Origin: Desulfovibrio sp. X2
GTDB taxonomy: Bacteria; Desulfobacterota; Desulfovibrionia; Desulfovibrionales; Desulfovibrionaceae
Assembly (NCBI RefSeq): GCF_000422205.1
Contig: NZ_ATHV01000002.1
Coordinates: 62,001-126,000, forward strand
Reading direction: 5' to 3'
Length of the DNA stretch: 64,000 bases
This document shows positions 25,391 through 34,292 of this stretch, one piece after another; the stretch's first letter is position 1, and every line of letters starts with the position of its first letter. The position numbers and the translations under genes were made by a program. Below the pieces are notes generated by a model. That model saw nothing but the letters and a program-made list of their open reading frames with translations. It was not told the DNA's origin and did not search any database.

Positions 25391-27217
25391 CTACTCCACG
25401 GTCACGCTCTTGGCGAGGTTGCGCGGCTGGTCCACGTCCTTGCCCAGGTAGTCCGCGATCTCGTAGGCGAAGAGCTGCACCGCCGGGAGCACGGTGAAGG
25501 CGCCGAGCGGCCCGGCGACCTTGGGCAGGAACCAGGGATGATCGATCTCGAGCTCCACGCCGGGGTTGGTCAGGGCGATGATCTTGCCGCCGCGCGCCTT
25601 GACCTCGATGAGGTTGCTGCGCACCTTGCCGAAGAGGTCGTCCGCGAGCGCGATGGCGAAGGTCGGGAAGCGCGGGTCGATGAGCGCGATGGGACCGTGC
25701 TTCATCTCGCCCGCGGCGTAGCCTTCCGCGTGGATGTAGCTGATCTCCTTGAGCTTCAGCGCGCCTTCCAGCGCCAGGGGGTAGCACGCCCCGCGGCCGA
25801 GGTAGAGGAAGCTGTCCGCCTCCGCGTACATGCGCGCGAGGGCCTTGGCGCTCTCGCGCATGGCGGGCAGGCTCTCCTCGAGCAGGCCCGGCATCTCCTG
25901 GAGGCCGCGCACGAGCGCGCCGCTCTCCTCCTCGTCGAGCACGCCCTTCCTGGCCGCGTAGGACAGCGCCAGGAGCAGGAGCATGACCATCTGCGAGCAC
26001 ATGGCCTTGGTGGAGGCCACGCTGATCTCCGGGCCCGCCTGGGTGTAGAGCACGTGGTCGGACTCGCGCGCCACGCTCGAGCCCACCACGTTGCACAGCC
26101 CGATCACGGGGATGCCCTGCTCCTTGGCCAGGCGCAGCCCCGCCAGGGTGTCCGCGGTCTCGCCGGACTGCGAGACCACGAGCACCTGCTCGCCCTCTGA
26201 CAGGATCGGATCGGCGTAGCGGAACTCCGAGGCGATGGCCACGTCCACGGGCACGCGGGCCAGCTTCTCGATGACGTACTTGCCCCACAGCCCGGCGTAG
26301 TACGACGTGCCGCAGGCCACGATCACGAGCCGTCCGGGCAGGGGCAGGCCCTCCAGCTCGGGCAGCTTCACGCTCTGCGTCCGCTGGCCGATGCGGCCCG
26401 CGAGGCAGTCGCGGATCACCTTGGGCTGCTCGAAGATCTCCTTGAGCATGAAGTGCTTGTAGCCGCCCTTCTGGGCCGACTGCACGTCCCAGGTGATGGT
26501 CTTCACTTCCTTCTCTTTGGGCGCCAGCGTGGCCACGTCCAGGATCTGCCAGCGGTCGGCGTCGATGATCACCATCTCGCCGTCGTCGATGAACACCACC
26601 TCGCGGGTGTAGGGCAGGAAGGCGGGCACGTCCGAGGCCAGGAAGTTCTCGCCCACGCCCACGCCGAGCACGAGGGGGCTCTGCTTGCGCGCGGCCCAGA
26701 GCCTGCCCGGGTGGTCGGCCGAGACGAGCACCACGGCATAGGCGCCCTCGGCGCGGGTGAGCGCGCGGGAGAGGGCCTCGCGCATGGTGGCGCACTCCTT
26801 CCTGTACTCGCCCACCAGCTTGACCAGCACCTCGGTGTCGGTCTCGGTCTGAAAGGTCACGCCCTTGTGCGCGAGCTCCTGCTTGAGCTCGGCGAAGTTC
26901 TCGATGATCCCGTTGTGGACCATGGCGAGCTTGCCCGAGGCGTCCGTGTGGGGGTGGGCGTTCACCTGGTTGGGCACGCCGTGCGTGGCCCAGCGGGTGT
27001 GGGCCAGGGCCGAGGTGGCGCCGAGCACGTTGCCCGCCTTCTCCAGGGCCTGCTCGAGCATGCCGAGCTTGCCCGGCTCCTTGATCACCGTGAGCCCGCC
27101 CCGGTTCGGGAAGGCCACGCCCGCCGAGTCGTAGCCGCGGTATTCGAGGCGGCGCAGCCCTTCCATGCACACGGGCACGGCCGGACGATGACCGGAATAT
27201 CCTATGATGCCGCACAT
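25391..27217 (-). CDS. glmS: glutamine-fructose-6-phosphate aminotransferase
   Basis: 608 residues, the usual length. It makes glucosamine-6-phosphate from fructose-6-phosphate and glutamine, the first step to UDP-GlcNAc for peptidoglycan and LPS. The N-terminal glutaminase starts MCGIIGYSG with nucleophile Cys2 and continues with LEYRGYDSAG, LAHTRWATHG and HNGIIENF. Two SIS isomerase domains follow (VACGTSYYAGLWGKYVIE, SQSGETADTLAGLR) and the C terminus is DVDQPRNLAKSVTVE. No glmS ribozyme-like structure was recognised in the 63-base gap upstream. Confidence 0.97.
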   Translation of the reverse strand: MCGIIGYSGHRPAVPVCMEGLRRLEYRGYDSAGVAFPNRGGLTVIKEPGKLGMLEQALEKAGNVLGATSALAHTRWATHGVPNQVNAHPHTDASGKLAMVHNGIIENFAELKQELAHKGVTFQTETDTEVLVKLVGEYRKECATMREALSRALTRAEGAYAVVLVSADHPGRLWAARKQSPLVLGVGVGENFLASDVPAFLPYTREVVFIDDGEMVIIDADRWQILDVATLAPKEKEVKTITWDVQSAQKGGYKHFMLKEIFEQPKVIRDCLAGRIGQRTQSVKLPELEGLPLPGRLVIVACGTSYYAGLWGKYVIEKLARVPVDVAIASEFRYADPILSEGEQVLVVSQSGETADTLAGLRLAKEQGIPVIGLCNVVGSSVARESDHVLYTQAGPEISVASTKAMCSQMVMLLLLALSYAARKGVLDEEESGALVRGLQEMPGLLEESLPAMRESAKALARMYAEADSFLYLGRGACYPLALEGALKLKEISYIHAEGYAAGEMKHGPIALIDPRFPTFAIALADDLFGKVRSNLIEVKARGGKIIALTNPGVELEIDHPWFLPKVAGPLGAFTVLPAVQLFAYEIADYLGKDVDQPRNLAKSVTVE

Positions 27218-27280
27218 ATCTCGTTCTCCGTCTGTCGCATTCCGCCGTCCTTCGGACTGTCGCGGTGACGTGTTGAGGTC

Positions 27281-27892
27281 TTAAGCTGTTGCGCCCCAGA
27301 AGGCGGGCCAGACATCGAGCAGGGCGCGCAGGGCCTTGCCGCGGTGGCTGCGCGCGTTCTTCTCCTCGCGCGTGAGCTCGGCCGCATGGCGGCCGGAGGC
27401 GAGGTCCACGAACAGGGGGTCGTAGCCGAAGCCGCCCTCGCCGCGCGGCGCCTCGGCCACGCGGCCTTCCCATTCGCCGCGCACGGTGGTCTCGCGCCCG
27501 TCCGGCGCAACCAGCGCCATGCAGCAGACGAAACGGCAGGCGCGCCCGTCTTCGGGCAGGCCGCGCAGGGCCTCGAGGAGCTTCGCGTTGTTCCTCTCGT
27601 CCGTGGCGCCCTCGCCGGAGTAGCGGGCGGAATACACGCCGGGCGCGCCGGAAAGCGCGTCCACGGCGAGGCCGGAGTCGTCCGCCAGGGCGGGCAGGCC
27701 GGTGGCCTTACACACGGCGCGGGCCTTTATCAGCGCGTTCTCCTCGAAGGTCGCGCCGTCTTCGGGGATCTCGGGGATCTCGGGATAGTCGGACAGGCCC
27801 TTGACCGCGACGGAAAGCCCCTCGAGCAGGGCCGCGAGTTCGGCGATCTTGCCCTTGTTGCGCGTGGCCAGGACGATGGTTGATGGGGTCAC
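27281..27892 (-). CDS. rdgB: XTP/dITP pyrophosphatase (RdgB/HAM1)
   Basis: 203 residues. It hydrolyses ITP, dITP and XTP to monophosphates and so keeps deaminated purines out of DNA. Family motifs are IVLATRNKGKIAEL at the start, FEENALIKARAVCKATGLPALADDSGLAVDALSGAPGVYSARYSG, GFGYDPLF and the closing SHRGKALRAL. The start is GTG 27892, eight bases after AAGGAA; upstream in-frame codons would add an unrelated Arg/Pro-rich stretch. It precedes glmS by 63 bases. Residues PEIPEIPED come from a short in-frame duplication. Confidence 0.95.
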   Translation of the reverse strand: MTPSTIVLATRNKGKIAELAALLEGLSVAVKGLSDYPEIPEIPEDGATFEENALIKARAVCKATGLPALADDSGLAVDALSGAPGVYSARYSGEGATDERNNAKLLEALRGLPEDGRACRFVCCMALVAPDGRETTVRGEWEGRVAEAPRGEGGFGYDPLFVDLASGRHAAELTREEKNARSHRGKALRALLDVWPAFWGATA

Positions 27893-28092
27893 GGAAATTC
27901 CTTCGGAGAGCTGTTTCGGAGGCGGCGCCCCCTGCGGCCGGGCCCGGGATGGGCGGCCGGGAAGGGCGCGACGGATGGGCAATCTACGCGCAAACCGCGC
28001 GCCGGGCAACAGCGCCCCCCACAACCGCGGGCAGGCCGCGACGCATGGGCGACGTACCGGCGACATACCGGCGGCGCACGGCGGCGCCTTCC

Positions 28093-29634
28093 TCAGGCCC
28101 CGCCACCCAGGCCGCCGCCGGGAGAAAATCCCGGCGCCACGCTCCCGGCCACGGCCGAGGCCAGGCCGGGCCCGTCCTCGCCGCCGAGCAGCGGCGGCAG
28201 GGCCAGGGTGACGGTTGTTCCCTTGCCCTCCAGGCTCTCGATGGCCACGTCGCCGCCGAGGTCGTCGATGATCTTCTTGATCATGGCCAGCCCGAGCCCC
28301 GCGCCCTTGTCCTTGGTGGAGAAGAAGGGGTTGAAGACCTTGACCAGGTTGTCCTTGGGGATGCCCACGCCCGTGTCGGCGACGGCGAGCGTGACCCGGC
28401 CGCGCTTGAGCCCGCTGCGGATGACCAGGTCGCCGCCCTCGGGCATGGCCTCCTTGGCGTTCTTCACCAGGTTGATGAGCGACTGCTTGAGCAGCTCCGG
28501 GTCGCCCTTGGCCAGGGGCAGCCCCTCGGAGAGATCGAGGCGCGCCGTGATGCCGAGCTTCTCGCAGTCGAGCGTCATGACCTCCATGGTCTGGCGGGCC
28601 ACCTCGTTGACGTCTGCCCGCCCGGCCGCGCCCTCGGTGGGCCGCGCGAAGTTGAGGATGCTCTTCAGGATGCCGTCCAGCCGTTTGGACTCCTGCAGGA
28701 TGATGCCCGCCTTCTCGCGCGAGGTCTCGTCCAGGCTCTCGTTGCGCATGAGCGAGTTGGCGAAGCCGGAGATGGCGAAGAGCGGGTTCCTGATCTCGTG
28801 GGCCAGGTAGGTGGAGAGCTCGCCGATGCTGGCCAGCCGCTCGGACTGCTGCAGCCGCTGCTCCATGCGCGTGCGCTCGGTCACGTCGCGGCGCATCTCG
28901 GCCACGTGGGTCAGGCGGCCCTGGACGTCCTGGATGGGGTAGGTGGCCACGCGGAAGTAGTGCAGCCGCCCTTCACCGTCCACGTAGGTGTGCATGGTCT
29001 CGGCCTTCTTGCCCGAACGCAGGGTGCGCAAGGCCGGGCAGTCGTCCTCGGGCCCCGCGCAGAGGCGGTCGTGGCCGGAGAAGGCCTCCCAGGGCAGCCT
29101 GCCGACGTAGTCCTCGCGCCGGGTGCCGCGCCGCTCCCAGACGTGCTTGTTGACGTCCACGATGCGGCCGTCCGCATCCATGAGGATCAAGTCCTCGCGC
29201 ACCTCGTCCATGACCGCCTCGAAGAGGGAACGGGTGCGGGTCAGGTCCAGGCGGCAGGAGATGCACAGCCGCTCGGGGTCGAAGAGGGTCAGGAAGAAGA
29301 GCGTCTCGGCCAGGCCGAAGACCAGGGTGTGGGAGGGCACCAGGGCGCGGGCCAGCTCGCTGAGCGAGGTGTTGCCCAGCACGAAGAGCACGTCGAGGTC
29401 GGGAAAGGTGGCGGCCAGGTCGCCCACCGAGGAGAGCAGGGGCAGCCCGGGCAGGTTGCTCGCCAGGGAGTCCGCGCCGCTCTCGGGCACGGCGGCCACG
29501 AGGCGCAGCTCGGCCGCCATGTCGAAGCCGATCCCGTTGCGCAGCAGGCGCAGAAGCTTCTCGAACTCCGGGCCGCTCCCGGCCACGGCCACGGTGTGCA
29601 CACACCCGGTCCCGCCTTCGACCTGTTCGCTCAT
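28093..29634 (-). CDS. cytosolic PAS sensor histidine kinase
   Basis: 513 residues without membrane helices. The first 130 residues (VHTVAVAGSGPEFEKLLRLL, VPESGADSLASNLPGLPLLS, DLDVLFVLGNTSLSELARAL) look like a nucleotide-binding or receiver-like fold of unknown role. A PAS domain follows (SLFEAVMDEVREDLILMDADGRIVDV to EMRRDVTERTRMEQ), then an H-box LSTYLAHEIRNPLFAISGFANSL and a complete HATPase (LINLVKNAKEAMPEGG, VADTGVGIP, FFSTKDKGAGLGLAMIKKI). There is no adjacent response regulator on the same strand. It is cotranscribed after the CII-like gene, 85 bases downstream of it. The ATG at 29634 follows GAGGA. Confidence 0.85.
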   Translation of the reverse strand: MSEQVEGGTGCVHTVAVAGSGPEFEKLLRLLRNGIGFDMAAELRLVAAVPESGADSLASNLPGLPLLSSVGDLAATFPDLDVLFVLGNTSLSELARALVPSHTLVFGLAETLFFLTLFDPERLCISCRLDLTRTRSLFEAVMDEVREDLILMDADGRIVDVNKHVWERRGTRREDYVGRLPWEAFSGHDRLCAGPEDDCPALRTLRSGKKAETMHTYVDGEGRLHYFRVATYPIQDVQGRLTHVAEMRRDVTERTRMEQRLQQSERLASIGELSTYLAHEIRNPLFAISGFANSLMRNESLDETSREKAGIILQESKRLDGILKSILNFARPTEGAAGRADVNEVARQTMEVMTLDCEKLGITARLDLSEGLPLAKGDPELLKQSLINLVKNAKEAMPEGGDLVIRSGLKRGRVTLAVADTGVGIPKDNLVKVFNPFFSTKDKGAGLGLAMIKKIIDDLGGDVAIESLEGKGTTVTLALPPLLGGEDGPGLASAVAGSVAPGFSPGGGLGGGA

Positions 29635-29719
29635 GCCGTCCTCGCTGGTTGCCGGACCCCGATATGACCTTTTTTGTAGCGCGACGGCAGGTCCAAGGCA
29701 AGACGGCCCGGCCACGGTC

Positions 29720-30202
29720 TCAGCGACGCGACTCCTCGATGCCCTGCTTCCAGTGCAGGGCGAGGTGGCAGAACTCCTCGAAGGTCCTGAGGAAGGCCGA
29801 GCGGACCTCGCCCCGGCCGCCTCCGGCCTGCATCTCCAGATAGCGCTCCATGGTCTGGAAGAACTGCCGCGCCACCTCCATGGCCAGGGGATCGCCGGAC
29901 AGCCCGCGGCCCGTGGCCTCCGTCCCGGCGTGGCGCACGGAGAGGAACCCGCTCTCCACGGCGACGAAGCGCATGGGCGCGTAATCGCGCGTGATCTGCG
30001 TCAGGCGCACGAAGTCCTCGAGGCCCAGCTTGGCCCCGCTGTCGTGCGGGTTTATCTCCCGGCACAGGGTGCTGTAGCTCTTGCCGAGCATGGCGGCGAG
30101 CTCCTTGGGCGTGCGGCGCGGGTTGCCCCTGACCATGGCGGCGATCAGGGCACGCAATCGCGGATAGTCGAATTCATGATTCACTTCTGCCTGGCGCATC
30201 AT
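29720..30202 (-). CDS. phage CII-like regulatory protein
   Basis: 160 residues. The N-terminal half reads ALIAAMVRGNPRRTPKELAAMLGKSYSTLCREINPHDSGAKLGLEDFVRLTQITRDYAPMRFVAVESG, which resembles the phage CII/CP76 regulator family (a helix-turn-helix followed by a conserved helical region). The C-terminal half is helical and of unknown role. GGAGGGGG sits directly before two consecutive ATG codons. There is no phage nearby, so this is a chromosomal homologue. It lies upstream of a PAS kinase and diverges from a receiver-only protein. Confidence 0.7.
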   Translation of the reverse strand: MMRQAEVNHEFDYPRLRALIAAMVRGNPRRTPKELAAMLGKSYSTLCREINPHDSGAKLGLEDFVRLTQITRDYAPMRFVAVESGFLSVRHAGTEATGRGLSGDPLAMEVARQFFQTMERYLEMQAGGGRGEVRSAFLRTFEEFCHLALHWKQGIEESRR

Positions 30203-30220
30203 CCCCCTCCACTGTCATTG

Positions 30221-30234
30221 ACTGATCATTCAGT
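30221..30234. promoter_or_regulatory. palindrome in the CII-like/response-regulator divergent promoter
   Basis: ACTGA-TCAT-TCAGT is a perfect dyad between the two divergent starts. It overlaps a possible promoter on the plus strand: TTGACT at 30219, with TAGTAG 17 bases further on. It could be the autoregulatory site of the CII-like protein. Confidence 0.4.
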
Positions 30235-30339
30235 TTTATCTAGTAGCACTGGCTGCCACCCGGGCCCGCCTCCGGGGACACCAGCCGGACACCCGGCAGG
30301 GCACCCGAGCCCCGCCCGGGAGCGGCGCCGAGAGAAGAC

Positions 30340-30873
30340 ATGGACACAGCCCCAGCCGTTTCCCGAAACACGCCGGTGAGCGTTCTCGTGGTCGAGGACC
30401 AGCCGGTCATGCAGCTTTTCTACCGCAAGGCCCTGGCGCCCATGGGACGGCGCTGCTTCGAGCTGCTCTTCGCCTCCAGCGTGCGCAAGGCGCTCGAGAT
30501 CATCGAAAGCGAAAGAAGCGGCCCGGGCGTGGCCTACGCCCTGCTCGACTGGTCCCTGCCCGACGGAACCGCGGGGGACGTCCTCGACCGGCTCAGGGAA
30601 CGGGAGAAAAGCCCCCGCATCATGCTCGTCAGCGCCCTTTCGGCGCACCACGTGGTTCCGGCCGCGGCGTCCGCCGACATGGTGGACGCCGTGCTCGCCA
30701 AGCCCGTGGGCCTCCGGCTGCTCAGGCGCTGCTGGAAACACTTCGTCTGCCCCCTCTCTCCGCACCACATGTCCGACGGCTGCTGCATCACCCCCCCCGA
30801 TCCGCAGCAGGCCGGATCTCCGGGCTATGCGGCGCTCCTCCCGGCCGACCGCCCCCTGTGGGTGCGGGGCTGA
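30340..30873 (+). CDS. single-domain response regulator (receiver only)
   Basis: 177 residues. The receiver is canonical: VLVVEDQPVMQLFYRKAL (acidic pair), ALLDWSLPDG (phospho-acceptor Asp), LVSALSAHH and AVLAKPVG. The last 50 residues (RCWKHFVCPLSPHHMSDGCCITPPDPQQAGSPGYAALLPADRPLWVRG) have no recognised output domain and include several Cys and His. It may relay phosphate from the minus-strand PAS kinase across the divergent promoter, but that pairing is inference. Confidence 0.85.
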   Translation: MDTAPAVSRNTPVSVLVVEDQPVMQLFYRKALAPMGRRCFELLFASSVRKALEIIESERSGPGVAYALLDWSLPDGTAGDVLDRLREREKSPRIMLVSALSAHHVVPAAASADMVDAVLAKPVGLRLLRRCWKHFVCPLSPHHMSDGCCITPPDPQQAGSPGYAALLPADRPLWVRG

Positions 30874-30942
30874 TCGGCCTTCCCGAATCTTCTTCGTACC
30901 CCGTCTTCACAGGTAAATGCAATACAGGAAAACACTCCTGGG

Positions 30943-30971
30943 ATTCGATCGCATCGAATTCATGTTTTTTT
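30943..30971 (+). terminator. intrinsic terminator before rimO
   Basis: ATTCGAT and ATCGAAT (30943-30949, 30953-30959) form a 7-base-pair stem with a CGC loop, followed by CATG and a run of T. It lies about 70 bases after the response-regulator stop. Confidence 0.65.
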
Positions 30972-31084
30972 CAATCGAAATCTTTATATCATGTCTGCCG
31001 GTCGCGCGGGTCCGGACGGCCCGGCGCGCCGGAGCCTTGCGCCACGGCTAGCCAGGCGGCCGGAAATGGACTAGGAGCGGCCGG

Positions 31085-32410
31085 ATGAAGGCCATTCCCG
31101 TATATGTCGTCTCCCTGGGCTGCCCCAAGACCAGGGTGGACACCGAGGCGTTCCTCACCGCCCTCGGCCCGGTGCGCCCCGTGGACGACCCGCGCAAGGC
31201 GCGGCTCATCTTCGTCAACACCTGCGGCTTCATCGCCCCGGCGGTGGAGGAGTCGGTGACCACGGTCCTGGACCTCGCGGCCGGAGCGGCCAAGGCCAGG
31301 GGGCGGCAGCGGCCGCTGCTGGCAGCGGCGGGCTGCCTGGTCTCGCGCTACGGCCGCGAGCAGCTCGCGGCCGAGCTGCCCGAGGTGGACCTCTGGCTGC
31401 CCTTGGCCGACATGGCCGCCTGGCCCGGCCTGGTGCTCGCGGCGCTGGGCGAGGAGCGCGCCCCGGACGCGGCGCCGCGCCGCGCGACCACGCCCGCGGG
31501 CTACGCCTATCTGAAGATAGCCGAGGGCTGCGGCCATGCCTGCACCTTCTGCACCATCCCCCAGATCCGAGGGCAGCTCGCCAGCGCACCGCTGCCCGTC
31601 CTCCTGGACGAGGCGCGGGCCCTCGTGGCGCCGCGCGAGGAAGGCGGCCAGGGCGTGCCCGAGCTGGTCCTGGTGGCCCAGGACCTGACGGCCTGGGGAC
31701 GCGACACGGCGGGCCCCGAGCGGCTGGCCGAGCTGGTGGAGGGGCTGGCCCGCCTGGAGGGGCTTTCGCGCCTGCGCCTCATGTACCTCTACCCGGCCGG
31801 GCTCACGGACGAGCTGCTCGCGCGGCTCGCGGACGTGGGCGGCCCTCTCGTGCCCTCCTTCGACATCCCGCTGCAGCACGCCCACCCGGAGATACTCTCG
31901 CGCATGGGCAGGCCCTTCGCCACGGACCCGCGCCGCGTGGTGGACCGCGTGCGCGCCCGCTTCCCCGAGGCCGCGCTGCGCACGAGCCTCATCGTCGGCT
32001 TCCCGGGCGAGACCGAGGAGCACGTAAAGACGCTCCTGGACTTCGTGGCCGACGTGCGCTTCCACTCGCTCGGCGTCTTCGCCTACCAGGCCGAGGACGG
32101 CACGCCCGCAGCAGGCATGCCGGACCAGGTGGCCATGGAGGAGCGCGAGGAACGCCGCGGCCGGGTCATGGAGGCGCAGCGGAAGATCAGCGCCGGGATC
32201 CTCGCGGCGTACGAGGGTCAGTATCTTGACGTGGTGGTCGACGAAGCCTCCCCGGAATGGCCCGGACTTTTCCTCGGACGCACCTGGTTCCAGGCCCCCG
32301 AGGTGGACGGCGTGACCTACGTGAGCGGGCCCGACGTGGCCGAAGGCCGCGTGGTCCGGGCCTTGATACATGAGGCACATGATTATGATCTTGTCGCCAT
32401 ATCGGAGTGA
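31085..32410 (+). CDS. rimO: ribosomal protein S12 methylthiotransferase RimO
   Basis: 441 residues. It adds a methylthio group to the conserved aspartate of ribosomal protein S12, using radical SAM chemistry and two 4Fe-4S clusters. The UPF0004 domain has VSLGCPKTRVDTE and VNTCGFIAPAVEES with a third Cys in AAGCLVSRYG. The radical-SAM motif is CGHACTFCTIP, followed by LVLVAQDLTAWGRD and DIPLQHAHPEIL. A C-terminal TRAM domain ends at DLVAISE. The gene lies upstream of rpsA, a ribosomal neighbour that fits its role. Confidence 0.95.
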   Translation: MKAIPVYVVSLGCPKTRVDTEAFLTALGPVRPVDDPRKARLIFVNTCGFIAPAVEESVTTVLDLAAGAAKARGRQRPLLAAAGCLVSRYGREQLAAELPEVDLWLPLADMAAWPGLVLAALGEERAPDAAPRRATTPAGYAYLKIAEGCGHACTFCTIPQIRGQLASAPLPVLLDEARALVAPREEGGQGVPELVLVAQDLTAWGRDTAGPERLAELVEGLARLEGLSRLRLMYLYPAGLTDELLARLADVGGPLVPSFDIPLQHAHPEILSRMGRPFATDPRRVVDRVRARFPEAALRTSLIVGFPGETEEHVKTLLDFVADVRFHSLGVFAYQAEDGTPAAGMPDQVAMEEREERRGRVMEAQRKISAGILAAYEGQYLDVVVDEASPEWPGLFLGRTWFQAPEVDGVTYVSGPDVAEGRVVRALIHEAHDYDLVAISE

Positions 32411-32425
32411 AAAAAAGCACAATAT

Positions 32426-32455
32426 CCGCAGAATCTAGGATTCGCGGGAGTTTTT
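32426..32455 (+). terminator. hairpin with T-run between rimO and rpsA
   Basis: CCGC-A-GAATC (32426-32435) pairs with GATTC-GCGG (32439-32447), with one bulged A and a TAG loop; GAG and five T follow. It may end rimO transcription or attenuate readthrough into rpsA, which then needs its own promoter in the next 75 bases. Confidence 0.6.
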
Positions 32456-32531
32456 CAGGTTGCCAACCCCGTTTCCCTGTGCTAGGCCCTGGAAAAATTT
32501 TCGGCTGAGGAGCCTGGAGGAAGGAGTACCT

Positions 32532-34292
32532 ATGAACGTAGCAGAACAAAACGACCACGCAAAGGCACAGACCCCTATGGACATGGACGACGTCAATTTC
32601 GAGTCCGCGCTCGAAGACTATCTCAACGCCGATTTCGGCGAACTGGATGAAGGAACCATCGTCCCCGGCGAGGTCGTGCGCATCGGCAAGGAACACGTCC
32701 TCGTGGACGTCAACTTCAAGTCCGAGGGCCAGCTGCCCATTGCCGAATTCACGGACGCCGAAGGCAACCTGACCGTCAAGGTCGGCGACCGCATCGACGT
32801 CTTCGTGGTCAACAAGAATGAATCCGAAGGCACCATCACCCTGTCGCGCGAACGCGCGAAGCGGATGAAGCTTTTCGATAAGCTGGAGGACATCCAGGAA
32901 GGCGACAAGACCATCACCGGCCGCATCGTGCGCCGCGTGAAGGGCGGCTACACCGTCGACCTCGACGGCGTGGAGGCCTTCCTCCCCGGCTCCCACGTGG
33001 ACCTGCGCCCCGTGCCCGACATGGACGCCCTTGTCGGCCAGGAGTTCGAGTTCCGCGTCCTGAAGATCAACCGCCGCCGCTCCAACGTCATCGTCTCCCG
33101 CCGCGTGCTCCTCGAGGAGCAGCGCGAGGAACTGCGCAAGGAGCTGCTGTCCACCCTGGCCGAGGGCCAGGTGGTCACCGGCAAGGTCAAGAACATCACC
33201 GAGTACGGTGTGTTCGTGGACCTCGGCGGGCTGGACGGCCTGCTGCACATCACGGACATGTCCTGGAAGCGCATCCGCCATCCCAAGGAGATGGTCTCCC
33301 TGGGCCAGGAGCTGGAGCTGAAGGTCCTGTCCTTCGACCGCGAGACCAACAAGGTCTCCCTGGGCCTCAAGCAGCTCGTGCCCGATCCCTGGGAGAACAT
33401 CGCCGCCAAGTACCCCGAGAACGAGCGCTTCAAGGGCAAGGTCACCAACCTGGTCGACTACGGCGCCTTCGTCGAGCTCGAGCCCGGCGTCGAGGGCCTG
33501 GTGCACATCTCCGAGATGTCCTGGACCCGCAAGCTGCGTCATCCCTCGCAGATGGTCTCCGCCGGCGAGGAGGTCGAGGTGGTCATCCTCGGCGTCGATC
33601 CGGACAAGAAGCGCATCTCGCTCGGCATGAAGCAGGTCAAGCCCAACCCCTGGGACATCGTCGCCGAGAAGTACCCCGAGGGCACCATCCTCGAGGGCGC
33701 CATCAAGAACATCACTGAGTTCGGCCTGTTCATCGGCATCGAGGACGGCATCGACGGCCTGATCCACGTCTCCGACATCTCCTGGACCAAGAAGGTCCGC
33801 CACCCCGGCGAGATGTACAAGGTCGGCGACATCGTCCAGGCCAAGGTCCTGACCGTGGACAAGGAGAACGAGAAGTTCACCCTGGGCATCAAGCAGCTCT
33901 CCGACGATCCCTGGAATCAGGTGCCCGCCAAGTACCCCGTCGGCACCGTGCTGAACGGCACCGTGACCAACATCACGGACTTCGGCCTCTTCGTCGAGGT
34001 CGAGGAGGGCATCGAGGGCCTGGTGCACGTCTCCGAGATCAGCTCCAAGAAGGTCAAGGACCCCTCCGAGCTGTTCAAGGAAGGCGTCTCCATCCAGGCC
34101 AAGGTCATCCACGTCAGCGCCGACGAGCGCCGTCTGGGCCTGTCCATCAAGCAGCTCAAGGAAGAGGAAGAGCGCAAGCGGATGAAGGAGTTCCGTTCCG
34201 GTTCCGAGTCCGGCTTCACCCTTGGCGACGTGATGCAGCAGCAGATGGAGGCGGCCAACAACGCCGGTAGCGATGACGGAGAGCAAGAGTAA
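32532..34292 (+). CDS. rpsA: 30S ribosomal protein S1
   Basis: 586 residues with six S1 RNA-binding repeats, recognised by repeated GxVxNITxFGxFVxLxxGxxGLxHxSxxSW units (for example VVTGKVKNITEYGVFVDLGGLDG, FIGIEDGIDGLIHVSDISW, GTVTNITDFGLFVEVEEGIEGLVHVS). It unwinds and docks mRNA on the small subunit. The start at 32532 follows AAGGAG. Codon use shifts from that of the neighbours (GAG/AAG/ATC bias), as expected for high expression. Its last 20 bases overlap sppA. Confidence 0.97.
   Translation: MNVAEQNDHAKAQTPMDMDDVNFESALEDYLNADFGELDEGTIVPGEVVRIGKEHVLVDVNFKSEGQLPIAEFTDAEGNLTVKVGDRIDVFVVNKNESEGTITLSRERAKRMKLFDKLEDIQEGDKTITGRIVRRVKGGYTVDLDGVEAFLPGSHVDLRPVPDMDALVGQEFEFRVLKINRRRSNVIVSRRVLLEEQREELRKELLSTLAEGQVVTGKVKNITEYGVFVDLGGLDGLLHITDMSWKRIRHPKEMVSLGQELELKVLSFDRETNKVSLGLKQLVPDPWENIAAKYPENERFKGKVTNLVDYGAFVELEPGVEGLVHISEMSWTRKLRHPSQMVSAGEEVEVVILGVDPDKKRISLGMKQVKPNPWDIVAEKYPEGTILEGAIKNITEFGLFIGIEDGIDGLIHVSDISWTKKVRHPGEMYKVGDIVQAKVLTVDKENEKFTLGIKQLSDDPWNQVPAKYPVGTVLNGTVTNITDFGLFVEVEEGIEGLVHVSEISSKKVKDPSELFKEGVSIQAKVIHVSADERRLGLSIKQLKEEEERKRMKEFRSGSESGFTLGDVMQQQMEAANNAGSDDGEQE

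Noticed and set aside
27218-27280. glmS ribozyme upstream of glmS
   Set aside because: The gap is only 63 bases, too short, and no matching core was seen.
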